Assembly (NCBI GenBank): GCA_946965045.2
Contig: OX337233.1
Span: 3,720,001-3,784,000, forward strand
Source of the DNA: Epithemia pelagica
Lineage: Eukaryota; Bacillariophyta; Bacillariophyceae; Surirellales; Surirellaceae
Direction of reading: 5' to 3'
DNA: 64,000 nt
In this document: positions 48,791 to 60,217 of the stretch, piece by piece
Numbering within the stretch: the stretch's first letter is position 1
Layout of the letters: each line of letters opens with the position of its first letter
Program-made: the position numbers and the translations under genes
Notes under the pieces: model-generated
Seen by the model: only the letters and a program-made list of their open reading frames with translations
Databases searched by the model: none
Told to the model about the DNA's origin: nothing

Positions 48791-50588
48791 ATGATGTCGT
48801 CCTTGTATCACCGGTTGTGGGTGTCGTCGTCATCATCAGTATCCTTGTCGAAACGAGCCATTCGATCCGTATCAACATCGCTGTCGTCGCACCGGAAAAG
48901 GATTGTTCCATCCTCATGGAAGAGTGGTGCATCGTCACTGCTCCTCGGGCAGCCGCAAGACAGTGGCCGTCGTGCCTTTTCAACAAGCAGCAAAAAGGAA
49001 ACCACCGAACAACAAGCCCCACCAGAGGACACTGTTCCCTCCAATACCAACAACAATACCAACAATACCACGGCATTGCCCATTTCCTTTGCTGACATTT
49101 CCCGGGCCGAAGTGTCGATTCGAGGCGGAGTGAAACGTACCCCGTGCGATTATTCGCCCTTTTTGAGCGAAGTGGTCGGGGCCGACGTATATTTGAAGCA
49201 TGAATTTCGACAATTTACCGGATCCTTCAAGGAACGCGGCGCCCGCAATGCCATTTTGCAATTGCTCCAACAGACCAACAACCAAAAAGTCAAGGGCGTC
49301 ATTGCCGCCAGTGCCGGCAATCATGCCCAAGCCTTGGCCTATCATGGACAACAATTGGGTGTGGCGGCCACCGTCGTCATGCCCACGACCGCGCCCATTG
49401 CCAAGGTGGACAAGTGTCGGGTACGTATATACGTCCGTTTCCGTCACATCTTTCTCTCTCTCTCTCTCTACGATACGATACGATACTATTTGCGCACAAT
49501 CGTATACAAAACTGTGCAACTTACATGGTTCCATGTTCTTGTTTTTATTGTTCTCGCTGTGTGTTTTTTTCTGTGTTGCTATTATTGTTCATGATTGGGA
49601 TACAATTCGATCTTGAAATGCTGTTGTTTGGTTCTTGTTTTGTTGTTGTTCTTGTTTTGTTTTGGTTGTTACACAGAAATTTGGAGCCCGTGTCATTTTG
49701 CACGGTCAACACATTGGGGAAGCCAAGGACCATGCCGATACCTTGGTCGAACAAGAGGGTTTGAATTACATTAATGGTTATGACGATCCCGCCATTTTGG
49801 CCGGGGCCGGAACGATTGGGATTGAAATTATGGACGATGTCCCAAATGTCGATGTCGTGGTGGTTCCCATTGGCGGCGCCGGTCTCATTGCCGGTGTGTC
49901 CTGTGCCATTAAAACGTTGAAACCGGAAACTCAAGTGATTGGCGTCGAACCAGCCTATTGTGCCTCCTACACGGCCGCACTCCGAGCCGGCAAACCCGTT
50001 CCGGCGCCCTTTACCCCCACCTTGGCCGATGGCCTGGCGGTTCCGATTGTCGGTCCTCATGCCTTTGAGGTGGCTCGTCATTACGTCGATGAATGTGTCT
50101 TGTCGAGTGAAAAATGCATTGCCTTGGCCGTCTTGAGGTTGTTGGAAAATGAAAAAATGGTCGTGGAAGGCGGCGGTGCCGCCGGCTTGGCCGCCTTGTT
50201 GCCCGGCGGACCCTTGGATCGTGCCAATATCAAGGGCCAGACGATTGTCGTGCCATTGTGTGGTGGCAACATTGATACGACGGTGTTGGGTCGCGTCATG
50301 GACCGCGGTTTGGCGGCCGACGAACGCTTGATTCAATTTCATGCCACCGTCTCGGATCGGCCCGGCGGCATTGCCAAATTGACGGACTTGCTCAGTACCC
50401 AAGGCGCCAGTATCAAGGATATTTACCACGAACGAGCCTGGTTGCATTCCTCCGTCGATCAAGTCAAGGTCCGTTGTGTTGTGGAATTGCAAGGTCGCGA
50501 TCATGGACAACAATTGAAACGAGCCCTGGAACAAGCTGGATATCCCATTGAATGGGATACAACGACTACAACGACCCGGTCGACTTAA
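48791..50588 (+). CDS. ilvA: Threonine dehydratase (PLP-dependent, one ACT domain), two exons
   Basis: Deaminates L-threonine to 2-oxobutanoate (isoleucine route or catabolism) using pyridoxal phosphate. Exon 1 is 48791-49420; the intron is 49421-49676 (GTACGT…ACACAG); exon 2 is 49677-50588. Phase-0 splicing gives 513 residues with KVDKCR-KFGARVILHG continuous across the junction. The first 60 residues (Ser/Arg-rich, no acidic residues at the start) look like an organelle presequence. The PLP lysine lies in FTGSFKERGARNA, the substrate loop is SAGNHAQALAYHG, and the phosphate-binding Gly loop is PIGGAGLIAG. One C-terminal ACT domain begins at FHATVSDRPGGIAKLTDLLS. A single ACT domain is more like the catabolic/serine-type branch, so the isoleucine role is not certain. 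The second ATG (48794) is equally possible. Confidence 0.92.
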
Positions 50589-50967
50589 GCACAAACACCA
50601 TCACCACAACGACAAGGTATACACACACACACCACAAGCGGTACCAAAAAAGCGAACAACGCAACCGACGGAATTGCCGTGCCACCCACCGATTCGAAGG
50701 ACAACACACACATAGATGTGGACCAAGGAATACGAAATGGCCCTTGGACGAGACTTGAGCACCTCTCCCCAAAGGAACAAGAAGAAACAGAAGAAAAAGA
50801 AGAAGAAGAAGAAGACAGACAGACAGACTGTGACGGGGTGGACCTTTTTTGTTTCTTGATCCGTATTGGCTCGTCCCTCTACAGAGTCTAGATACCACCA
50901 AACCTACTCCCTCCATCGATCCATCCATCCGTTACGCGGTGCGCACACACACATACACACACAAACT

Positions 50968-50998
<31 letters not shown>

Positions 50999-52577
50999 CC
51001 CAATCATAATCTACAATGAGGAACACCACCAAACGAAGAGAGAGAGAGAGAGAGAGAAAGACCGAGAATGAATCAAACCCAACGAATAACACCTCTTGGT
51101 AGAGAAGAAGTCGACAAGTGCATGTCATAGATACTACTATAGATACTTGCCCGCATCTACTACTTGGAGTCGTAGGGAAAATAGAGTCCAGCGGTAAGCG
51201 GCAATCCACAGTCCGGTTTCGTACGGATATCCCTACGATAGTCACGCCGAAAATTCTCTCCGCGTCCCCTGCTGCCGCCTACTTGGCTGTTCCTGCTCCT
51301 CGGTCGTTTGGACCTCTATGGAACGCAGTTGGAACGCAGTGGGATATGAATGAAATGACTGTTGAATCAGAATAAGAAAAATATTGGATCCACAAAAGTA
51401 ATCCATTGTCCCGACGATAGAATCCTAAAACGCTACCTACCCTTTCTTCTCGTCGAATGAGCTCTTGCGAAATGGAATTCTCAAGGACAAGAAAGCTGTG
51501 TATTGGATATACAATGCTATCGTTTGGTCCGTCCGTGTGGAGACTTACTGCAATCTGAGAAAGAAAAGCTATACTCTAGAGAGATTAGGCTTGTGCTGCT
51601 GTGACCAAGAACTCGTGCACATTACGATACTCTGGATGGACAGCTGTATGGTTGGAAACGAACGAATAACAGGAGAAAGACTGGCACGCAATCAATGGGT
51701 TCCAGAACATCATCACTTGGCTTGGCATCACTGTTGCTGCTAGCAATCATCCAATACTGCAGCCCAACCGACGAGGCAAATCAAGATTCTTGCATTCTCG
51801 ACACGCAAAAAGGTACCGACCCAGATATATATATGTCAGGAAACGTTGCCCATCCGGTTCTCCTACGAAAAATGGTTTGTCGAATGTTGTCGTGCAGACC
51901 TCGATCTGGATTCCCCCGGAGATACCGTATTCAGTATTCATTCGCCCTCATCCACACACGGAGAGGAGAGTTGTGTGTGGTTTGTGCGCTTCGGACAATT
52001 TTGACTGGATTGTCTTGTCGCCTCACTCTTGACAGCTTGACTGGCAGTGCGCGCACCTCATTCGTGATTTACTCGGAGAAGAACTCCATTCCTGACTCGC
52101 GTGCGGAAACCGTTGTACCAGCGGACAACGGATGGACACGATTGGCATGGACCAAGAGACGGGACTCGCCCGGTGAATGTGAATGTGGCAGCAAGAACAC
52201 TACACACCACAAAAAGCTCTTTGCTGCTCTCGGTTGGACTCTTTTGTGGCGCACCTGTGTGATTGTTGTTGGATCGACTCTCTCCTGTCTTCTTCTTGGA
52301 AAGCCATCCTCATCCTTTGGTTCGCTTTGGTGAAAGCTTTGAAACATTCCATAGTACCACGCTTGCTATCGTCTCGACAACCATATCGGCTTTAGTTTGA
52401 CCACTTCTATTTTCACAAGACTCGACTCTTTCCGATCCATTTCATCACACACCTTTTTGGAACGACCACTACTACTACACTTGAAAAACAAAAGATAGTA
52501 CAAGGAAACAACAACAACAACAACAAACTCTCGCTCTCTCTCTCTTTACGGGCCCTATTCTTTGGTAGGCAACCAAC
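50589..52577. other. Intergenic with simple repeats
   Basis: Contains (GA)n tracts at about 50966-50992 and 51036-51058. A 212-codon plus-strand frame at 51695-52333 begins with a hydrophobic stretch (SLGLASLLLLAIIQY) and has Cys pairs, but its composition drifts and no family is recognised. It is kept only as a weak candidate. Confidence 0.35.
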
Positions 52578-54259
52578 ATGACCGCCCAACCCGCAGCCGC
52601 CGCACCCACTTCGGGATGTGGACCCTTGGCCTCCAATCCCTTGTTTCGTCCCCGCAACAACAACACAAACAATTCTACAACGTCGTCGCCCTTGGATTTG
52701 TGGCGCATTTTGTTGGGCAATTGTTATTATTGCGAATTGTACGATGCGTCGTCGTCCACTGTCGTGAACAAACCCCACTTTGGGTTTGGATCACAGCATT
52801 CCAAGGCGATGCAATTTGTCGAATTGCAAGGGATTCGATACATTGGATTGGGCAGCATGGCGGATGAATTGACGCCCCGCGAACGCGTCTATGATACCCT
52901 CGAACAATTGACGGATCGACCGGAACGATTGCTCAATATTGGATACATGGTTACTCAACCCAACAACAACAACACTACGGACAAGACGAACCAAACGACA
53001 CGACAGTCGACGACGACTCGAGCGACCAGCAACCCTCCGACGACGACGACCACAACGACGCAAACCATTCCTCTCGATGTCTGGAATACCAATGTCTCTC
53101 CGCAAGATACCAATCCTCTCGATCGACAAGTGCAACAATTGGTCAATCTCATCATGGTACGTACACCAACCACACACAATGCAGTCTGTACGGCAGTCTG
53201 TACGAGAGGATGCAGTCTGTCTCTGTATTGTGTGTCACGCGTGGGTCTCTGACACACATTCACACACTCTCTCTCTTTTTTCTCTTACTCGATTCATACG
53301 TTCTTTAGACCAAGGATTATGCCAATGCCAAGATTTTTTTGCGAACGCAATTGACGCAATTGAAAAAGAAGTGGAATCAAGGACACAATCGGTATTTGGC
53401 GGGCATTACGGCGCACAATTTGGCCGTGGTCCATACCTTGGCCGTCTTGCAAGACGACCATGCCGATGACGCCGAAGAAAAGCATTCGGACCATCAAGAC
53501 GATCCCGTCGATTTGTTTCGACAAGCCATTCAGATCAAGGAATTGGCCTTTGGATCGTGTCATTTTGAAGTGGCCTACAGTTACGATGAATTGGGCATTC
53601 AATTGTATGCTCACAATCAATTTGAAATGGCCCTCCAAGCCTTTTCTCAAGCCCAAACCATTCGATTGCAATGGCACGAACAACAACAACAGTCTGTGCC
53701 ACACGGAGGAGGAGACACGAGCAAGACCTTGTCGTTGACCAAGACGACGGCCATTCCCTTGTCGTCATCGACAGCTTCCCACCAACCCATTCCCTTGACG
53801 GGTCAAGGAGTCGACATGGTGCTCAACAATATTGCCTGTTGCAAATTTCAACTCAAACACTACAAGGCCGCCTTGCAAACTCTTCAAGAAGCGCTCATGG
53901 TACAACAACAACAACAGCAGCAGCAGCAGCAACAAGAACAACCACCCTCCAAAGAACACTTGACCGCGTCCCGGTCACAGGAGGCTCCGGCTCCCGTCTT
54001 GTCGTCCTCCTTGTCCTCCTCCTCCTCGTCGGGTCTCGACCACAGTCCGAAAATTCCGCAAGATTTGGATTTGCTCCATCGTGCCATTCTCATGTGCAAT
54101 TGTGGCTATTTGCATCTCTGTCTCAAATCCTATGAAGACGCCCGATCCATTTTGGAAGAAGCCTTGTTGATTCAACAATCGGTCTTGCTAGATGAAGGAC
54201 ATCGGGCCATTTGCGATACCCGATCCAATCTCGAATTGACCAATGCCTTTCATTTATAA
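52578..54259 (+). CDS. TPR-like protein, two exons
   Basis: A probable tetratricopeptide scaffold of 509 residues. Exon 1 is 52578-53156; the intron is 53157-53308 (GTACGT…CTTTAG); exon 2 is 53309-54259; phase 0. The N-terminal part (PLDLWRILLGNCYYCELYDA…) includes an ERVYDTLEQLTDRPERLLNI block and Asn/Thr runs. Exon 2 carries helix pairs of TPR type: LAGITAHNLAVVHTLAVLQD, VAYSYDELGIQLYAHNQFEM, DMVLNNIACCKFQLKHYKAA and LMCNCGYLHLCLKSYEDARS. The last two are spaced by a polyglutamine run (CAA/CAG repeats near 53905-53940) and a poly-Ser run. The ending ICDTRSNLELTNAFHL resembles kinesin-light-chain-type TPRs. The biological role is unknown. Confidence 0.75.
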
Positions 54260-54596
54260 AAAGAAACAGAAATGAAGAAGAAGAACACACGGATCCATAT
54301 CATCATCACGAAACCCTAGGGTGAACCGTTTTGTTGTACCGTTTCATCATTCTGGAACTCGGCTTTCCTACTTGTCTTTGTCGTTGTCAAGCAAAAACAG
54401 ATTCTACTACTTGAATCATTATTTCATACGCACTTGTTTCACCTCCAACCACTACTCCCTATTAGTAGTACTATTGTCGTTTTCTCCGGATGGAGCTCTA
54501 CATAGATGAGTGCTGGTACGATTCTAGGACTACATGCAATTCTGCTAATCCCGTTTTCTGCTACAAGAAAGAATTTCTATATATACCAGTAGTCGT
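54260..54596. other. Short convergent gap, nothing seen
   Basis: Separates two convergent genes, so it holds both 3' ends. No feature identified. Confidence 0.4.
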
Positions 54597-55495
54597 TCAA
54601 TTGTCTTGTGGATCGGCTCCATGCGAAATGGTTCGAACCCCATCGGCATCGACCACCTTGATGAGGAAATTGGGTTGGGAAATTAAAAATCGTGTTTGCA
54701 ATTCGGCAATGCATTGTTGAATCATGGTCAAGGCTTGTTCCAAGGTCGTTTCCGAAGGCGATTGTGGATAGGCTCGATCCAAGACGGACAAACAAAAATA
54801 GGCCGCATAGCCCTGTGCGCCAAAGGGAACCTTGTGCAAACTGGCCAAATAATCCATGCTGTACAAACTCGCCTTGGCCGTCATCTTGTTGGTCTTGTTG
54901 TCGTCGCCTTCGGTTTCGTCCGAGGACGGCACGAGATCGACACCGCCATACAAGAGATTGACTTGATAGGGTGCTCGTCGCAGGGCTTGGGCCAATTCGT
55001 TGCGGGTAAAGTGCGCTTGTGCATGGACGGTGGGAACCCCGGCACCGGCCTGGCCGGCATCGACATGGGCATTGCCCATGAATTGATACAAGTGCAAATT
55101 CTTGCTAATGTATTGGGAAAAACTGCTCGCATCACACAAGGGACCAGCCACACCCATGAGGCTCGTTTCCGTCATGGGAGCAATCTTGTCCAAATTGGCT
55201 TGCGTCACCATAATGGAAAAGGCATTGCTTTGATCGCACGCCATGACGACTATTCAAACATGGCGAATCAAACAATCGAAAGACAGAGGGTGAGGGACGA
55301 CGTTCCTTCTTCTTCCTGGCACAACAGCACAACAAAGTCCACCCGCACCGAACCAAGAGCACCCGACAAGAGTCCACCGTTTGTTGTTGGAAGGGTTTCC
55401 TTTGTGGATCTACCAAGCGCTTGCTTTGTTGGAACATAGAGACGCCACAAGTACCTACCTCCGCCATTGTATTCGACTCCCAATACAGTATCCAT
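54597..55495 (-). CDS. PSMB2: 20S proteasome subunit beta-4 (PSMB2), two exons
   Basis: A non-catalytic beta subunit of the 20S proteasome core, 229 residues. Exon 1 (55459-55495, 37 nt) encodes MDTVLGVEYNGG plus one base. The 209-bp intron (55250-55458) starts GTAGGT and ends AATAG; exon 2 is 54597-55249. Splicing creates a Val codon and the continuous block YNGGVVMACDQSNAFSIM, matching the family N-terminus. Later signatures are FSQYISKNLHLYQFMGN, ELAQALRRAPYQVNLLYGG, LYSMDYLASLHKVPFGAQGY, YFCLSVLDRAYPQSPSE and CIAELQTRFLISQPNFLIKV. The N-terminal catalytic Thr of active beta subunits is absent, as expected for beta-4. A short Asp/Glu/Lys insert (SSDETEGDDNKTNK) is lineage-specific. Without the tiny first exon the protein would seem to start at MACDQ. 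Confidence 0.93.
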
Positions 55496-56669
55496 AGTGT
55501 CGTTGGTTTGCTATATATTGTGTGGTTGGTCTTCCCGAAGAGAGAAAGATTTGGGTCGAAGGCCAAAGAGCCTCCCCGCGGCTGTCACACAATCGTTCCG
55601 CGACTAAATCCGTGACCCATTGTCGGGACTCCACAATATATTTTCCCCATGGCGTACAGAATAGGCAAGGTAAGGTTACTGTGCTGCTCTCTCTTGGAAC
55701 TTGAGTGACTCTCGATGAGCCGCAGAGAACAACCAACCAACCAACCAAACCATCCACGCAGTCTCATCTCTAGAGTGCATAATACTACGAGGAGCAATGA
55801 AGTAAAGTGCGAATCGAACCTGCATGGGTTTCGTTGTGGAACCCCCAACCAGAACGAATCGCCGACGAGATGGACGATTGTGGTGTCGCTGCTTTGGCAG
55901 CGCCGCCACTGTTGGGTTCCACACGATGCGCGCGTAACAGCAGGATGTGAGACGTCGTGTGTGTGTTGGTCTGTCATGTATAGAACGATTGAGATGCCGG
56001 CCGGCCTGCCTGTTCCAGGTGTGTGTGCCTCTCGGACGGATTGTGGTGGTTCTGGCAGGAATGTTTATATATATACGACCGGGTTCTTTGGGTTGTGTGT
56101 TTCCCCCGGAAAGTCTTCCGGCCAGGCACTGGGCCTCACCCACAAAAGTCCCTCCAGGTAATGGTCCTTTGGCGGCGCGAGCCAGTGTCGCGAGAATTGT
56201 CCCTCTATATGGAACCACCCTCCAATGGAATATATATATGTCGGCCTGCCAATTTGCCCCACGCAGTGTGATGAATCCCAATCTTACGTCCAACAACCAA
56301 CATACTAATTTGGCACAACCAGCTGTTCGACGCGAGACGGAGACCTTTTGGATCGTGCGCGAAACGGACACACTGGTGCAGCCACTAGCTCTATCTATCG
56401 TCAATCCCAACAAACAGGGGGGTGTGGTGCGAAAACACGATCCACGCTGGTTGGTTGGCTGGTTGGTTGTGGAGAGATCCTGTCCCGTACCATGCACACC
56501 GATTGCTCTGGAGGAGGGACTTTTTGCACCTCTGTGTACGGCTGGTTCCACCCATCCACTCTCTCGCTCCCGAGGGACGACGAGAAACCAACCGACAAGG
56601 CGGACAAGGGTGAAGGATCATCCTCTTTGGAAGACGATTTAGATGCCTTGGATGATGGAACATGCAACA
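55496..56669. other. Intergenic, no gene seen
   Basis: Long overlapping frames exist on both strands, but none shows a family motif. A CAAC/CCAA-rich run lies near 55729-55750, and short segments here (near 56505-56565) resemble the 123-bp repeats that follow. Confidence 0.4.
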
Positions 56670-57155
56670 CACAACAAACAGTGGGTGATCCAAGGTTGTT
56701 TCGCCAGTTGGTCTCACCAGACATGTAGTAGCTCACAGTGGAACATGAAACCGAACGACAGAAATGGCTCTGGAGGAAGGACTTTGCAGCTCTACAACAA
56801 ACAGTGGGTGATCCAAGGTGGTTTCGCCAGTTCACACCAGACATGTAGTAGCTCACGGTGGAGCATGGAACCGAACGACCGAGATGGCTCTGGATGAAGG
56901 ACTTTGCAGCTCTACGGCTGGTTCAGCCACTCAACTTGCTCCAGTGGAATGAGACACTGGCCGCGAACGCTGACTAGGGCGAATGATTATCATCTTTGGA
57001 AGACGATTTCATGGTTGTTTGATACGACAATCACATGCCTTTGATGATGGAACATGGAACACACAACAAACAGTGGGTCATCCGAGGTTTGGCCAGTCCC
57101 CACCAGACATGTGTGTGGTGTAGTAGCTCAAGGTGTGGAGCATGAACCATGAGTG
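56670..57155. repeat. 123-bp repeats, two adjacent copies plus a partial third
   Basis: Copies begin at about 56671 and 56794 (offset 123 bp) with ACAACAAACAGTGGGTGATC and run through CACCAGACATGTAGTAGCTC and GGACTTTGCAGCTCTAC. A partial copy starts near 57064 (GTGGGTCATCCGAGG, then CACCAGACATGT). The third copy ends just before the aspartyl-tRNA synthetase remnant and may have replaced its 5' end. Confidence 0.85.
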
Positions 57156-57183
57156 GCACAAGGCATGACGCCATGACTCGGGT

Positions 57184-58640
57184 TTGGAACGACCGTCCCC
57201 CTGGTCGAATGGTCTCCGAATTTCGAAGGAGAATGTCACTTCTCCGACGCTAAGACATTCTGGCCTGCTGTCGTCACGGCTCTGGTCCTCGTCGTCGTCA
57301 TCATCGTCTTCGACCACTGCCACGGCGCCAGAAGGAGGAGGAGGAGGAGGAGAAGAGAAATCGGAGGAAGAAAAGGCACGCATCAAAGCAGAACGTGAGG
57401 CACGAAAGTAGGTTCCAAAAAAAGAGATTTGGCTTCCGACGAGTCTTGTGGCTGCCATTCTCACAATCCTCTGTCGTGTGTGTGTGTGTGTGTGTGTTGT
57501 TGTTGTTTTTGTTGTTGTTGTTTTTGTTATGGTTGTTGTGGTTGCAGAGCCGAAAAGGAACGTCTCAAACTGGAGAAAAAGGCCAAAAAGGAAGCCGAAC
57601 GACTCGCCCAAGAGGCGGCTGAAGCAATTCACGACGTTACGTATCTTTCCTACGACGAACAGGATACGTATGCCGCCGTGGGAAATCTCACACGTGTCAT
57701 GTCCCGCAGTCGAACGGGACGACCCTTTCAACAGGTATCCGATTTGGAACAAGCCAAAGCGGGAGACAAGGTATGGGTCCGTGGTCGGTTGAATTCGATT
57801 CGACTCAAGGGAGGATCTTGTTTTCTCGTCATTCGACAGGATGCCTTTCATACCGTCCAAATATGTTACTTTAAGAACAAGGAAGATCCCGAATCGTCCA
57901 AGAAAATGATCAAATACTTGAAATCTCTCACGCTCGAAAGTATTATTGACGTGGAAGGGACACTGGTGGAAGCCGACGTGCGGTCCTGTTCCATCAAACA
58001 CTTTGAAATTGCCCTCGAACGAGTCTATGGGGTATCCACTGCTAGCGCCATGTTGCCCTTTCTCGTGGAGGATGCGGCGCGATCGGAACAGGAAGTGGAG
58101 GAATCGCAAAACAATGAACGACCCTTTCCTCGTTTGGGTCAGGAAATACGATTGGATCATCGATGGATGGATTTGCGTGTCCCGGCCAACAATGCAATTA
58201 TGAGAATTCAATCGGCCGTTTGTCAACTCTTTCGAGAATCCTTGTACGCGCAAGGATTTTGTTAAATCCATACCCCCAAACTCATTGCGGGAGAAAGCGA
58301 AAGTGGAGCCGGTGTCTTTACGACCGATTACTTTGGCACCACGGCCTGTTTGGCCCAATCGCCCAATCGCCCCAACTCTACAAGCAAATGGCCATTTCGT
58401 CCGATTCGAATCGCGTCTTTGAAGTGGGACCCGTCTTTCGTGCCGAACAATCCCATACACGTCGTCACTTGTGTGAATTCACCGGTTTGGATCTCGAAAT
58501 GGCCATTAATGATCACTACATGGAAGCCTTCATCCACAACAACAACAACAACAACGATCACAAACGGAAGGACCGCAGGAGGATTCTCGCACGGCACTCG
58601 AGATCAAGAAGACACACTGTAGAGCAGGCCACCACCACTC
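57184..58640 (+). pseudogene. Aspartyl-tRNA synthetase pseudogene
   Basis: Remnant of the enzyme that charges tRNA-Asp. The first segment ends near 57407; a 140-bp intron (57408-57547, GTAGGT…TTGCAG) joins it to KAEKERLKLEKKAKKEAERL. The anticodon-binding OB fold follows (GDKVWVRGRLNSIRLKGGSC, FLVIRQDAFHTVQ), then the start of the catalytic core: [20 protein letters not shown] (motif 1 region). Lesions: no in-frame ATG in the first segment, a TAA at 58262-58264 just after YAQGFC, and an apparent 8-bp tandem duplication of CAATCGCC at about 58356-58371. Beyond it the correct frame resumes as [20 protein letters not shown] and [20 protein letters not shown] (motif 2 region). After DHYMEAF homology fades; motif 3 is not found. 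An intact copy should exist elsewhere. Confidence 0.9.
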
Positions 58641-59172
58641 TTCCATGGTTCTATATATATACGTATATACGGCATAGTCCACCTATGAGACAAACAGCCG
58701 ACACGATCGTATGGACCGGCATGCCACTCGTTCCGTGACGCATGGTGTTCTCCTTCGTCTTTGGTGCCAATCCGTCTTTGGATCGATCCCTATTATTAAT
58801 AGAGCTCGGCCAACGTGTGTGTGAGGCTCATGGGCCGCCAATCCTCTTGGATGGGAACCCAGGAGCGCAATGCCGAGAGACATTTTTTCTCTCGCTCTCT
58901 CACTTTCCTACTATTAGAGCCGAATGGTTGTCCGTTCCATCACACGGCCCCCACAAATCCTACTGGAGTGGAGGATAACGCGCTCAAGTTCCTGGAAGGA
59001 CTCTATCTTTATAGGTAATAGTATAGTCCAATCGACAAGGGCCTTGTGTGAATGGGTTTTCCAACACAGTGTGTGATTCGCTAGCGCTCTCCAATCGTTT
59101 CGGTGCTGGCGCATTGTGGTTTCTTCTTCTGGATTGGAACCAAGGAGCGATTCCAAGAGACATGCCTCTTTT
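58641..59172. other. Gap after the pseudogene, nothing seen
   Basis: Contains a TATATATACGTATATA palindromic run near 58653-58669. No coding motif found. Confidence 0.4.
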
Positions 59173-60217
59173 TCACTTGTTTGCGTCGTTGTTGTTGTCG
59201 TCGTCGTTTTGGGCATGATGTTTGGACTTGTAATCCTTCCAAAAGGCGACATCCCGATAGGGTTCCTGATAATGCTCCAGATTGTCCGGAGGATGGTACC
59301 AATAATTGACGGCCAAGTGAATCGAATCGTCGTTCCGATTCTTGGTGGTTGTAGTGCGGGGCGTGGAGCCATTCGACGACAACACTGCAGACGTCGACGA
59401 CGAAAAGACGCAATGAAACCAACTCGCTGGTAAATACAAACATTGTCCCGCCTCCGACTGAACTTGCAAGGGTGGATCCAAATTAGGTAACTGGCCATTG
59501 GAGGGATAGGGATCAATGGTGGAAAAGTTGCAGGGACGTGGTCGTGATGATGATGTTGTTGTTGTTTGTTTCTGTGGTTTTGGTCCAATGGGTTCTTGTT
59601 CTTCTTCTGTTTCGTTTGGTGGCGGTGGTCTCAAGACCTGATGCTGTTCCTGGTCGCTCGGGAATTCCTCCTGTGGTCCAAGTTCTCGCATCTTCGTGTG
59701 GAGTTGTTGCATCATCATCATGGTTTGCTGCTTCAGGGCCACTGGATAATCGTCATTGTCACTGCTGACATAGTCAAAGCCCTTGCCCAATACCACTTCG
59801 TCCTCGTCGTCGTCCTCTTGTTCTTCACTATCATCCTCCTTGTCATTTTTCCATGAATCTTGTTTGTGGTCGTTGGAAACGTCCTTCTCTGGTTCTTGTT
59901 GTTGCTGTTGGACAAGTTTGGAGGGGTACCCCATCGGCTCGTGTGGGATTGCTCGTATAGGAACGCAGTCCATTGTCATGAATGCACTGCAAGGTTCCAT
60001 ACACGGGAATATTTGGAGTCTGAGGTGGATACAAGCAAAACCGTTTGTCTCCGGCATGCAACACATCGAAATTGTCGTGAAAATCATGATGCAAGCCACT
60101 GTTGGTGCATGCAGCCTTGTAGTAGTAGGAGAGCGCGGAACTGCGTGTTTGTATCACACCCGAGTCGTTGTCGTCATGCTTGTTTCTGGTCCGAACGAAT
60201 GTATAGTGTTTGGATTA
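59173..60217 (-). pseudogene. JmjC/cupin-8 domain protein, truncated and frameshifted
   Basis: Remnant of a Fe(II)/2-oxoglutarate oxygenase-like protein. The upper part (59935-60217) reads GLHHDFHDNFDVLHAGDKRF and CLYPPQTPNIPVYGTLQCIH, with the metal-binding H-x-D set, then NPTRADGVPL. Near the CCCC run at about 59930 the frame shifts, and the rest continues as SKLVQQQQQEPEKD, an acidic insert, GQCLYLPASWFHCVFSS (third metal ligand His) and HLAVNYWYHPPDN to the stop at 59173. The N-terminal 100 or so residues normal for such proteins are missing: the frame opens directly after the TAA of the upstream membrane-protein gene and has no ATG before the metal site. Either a dead fragment, or a gene with an upstream exon I cannot see plus a one-base error. 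Confidence 0.7.

Noticed and set aside
49545-50594. 349-codon minus-strand frame
   Set aside because: Antisense to exon 2 of threonine dehydratase, which has clear catalytic motifs.
55800-55870. Possible minus-strand tRNA (GAATCGAACC box)
   Set aside because: The T-arm-like box has no pairing stem and no acceptor, D or anticodon arms could be formed around it.
55676-56642. Overlapping long frames on both strands
   Set aside because: No recognisable domain, no codon pattern favouring either, and repeats nearby; long frames alone are weak evidence here.
57078-58460. 460-codon minus-strand frame
   Set aside because: Antisense to the aspartyl-tRNA synthetase pseudogene; no motif on the minus strand.
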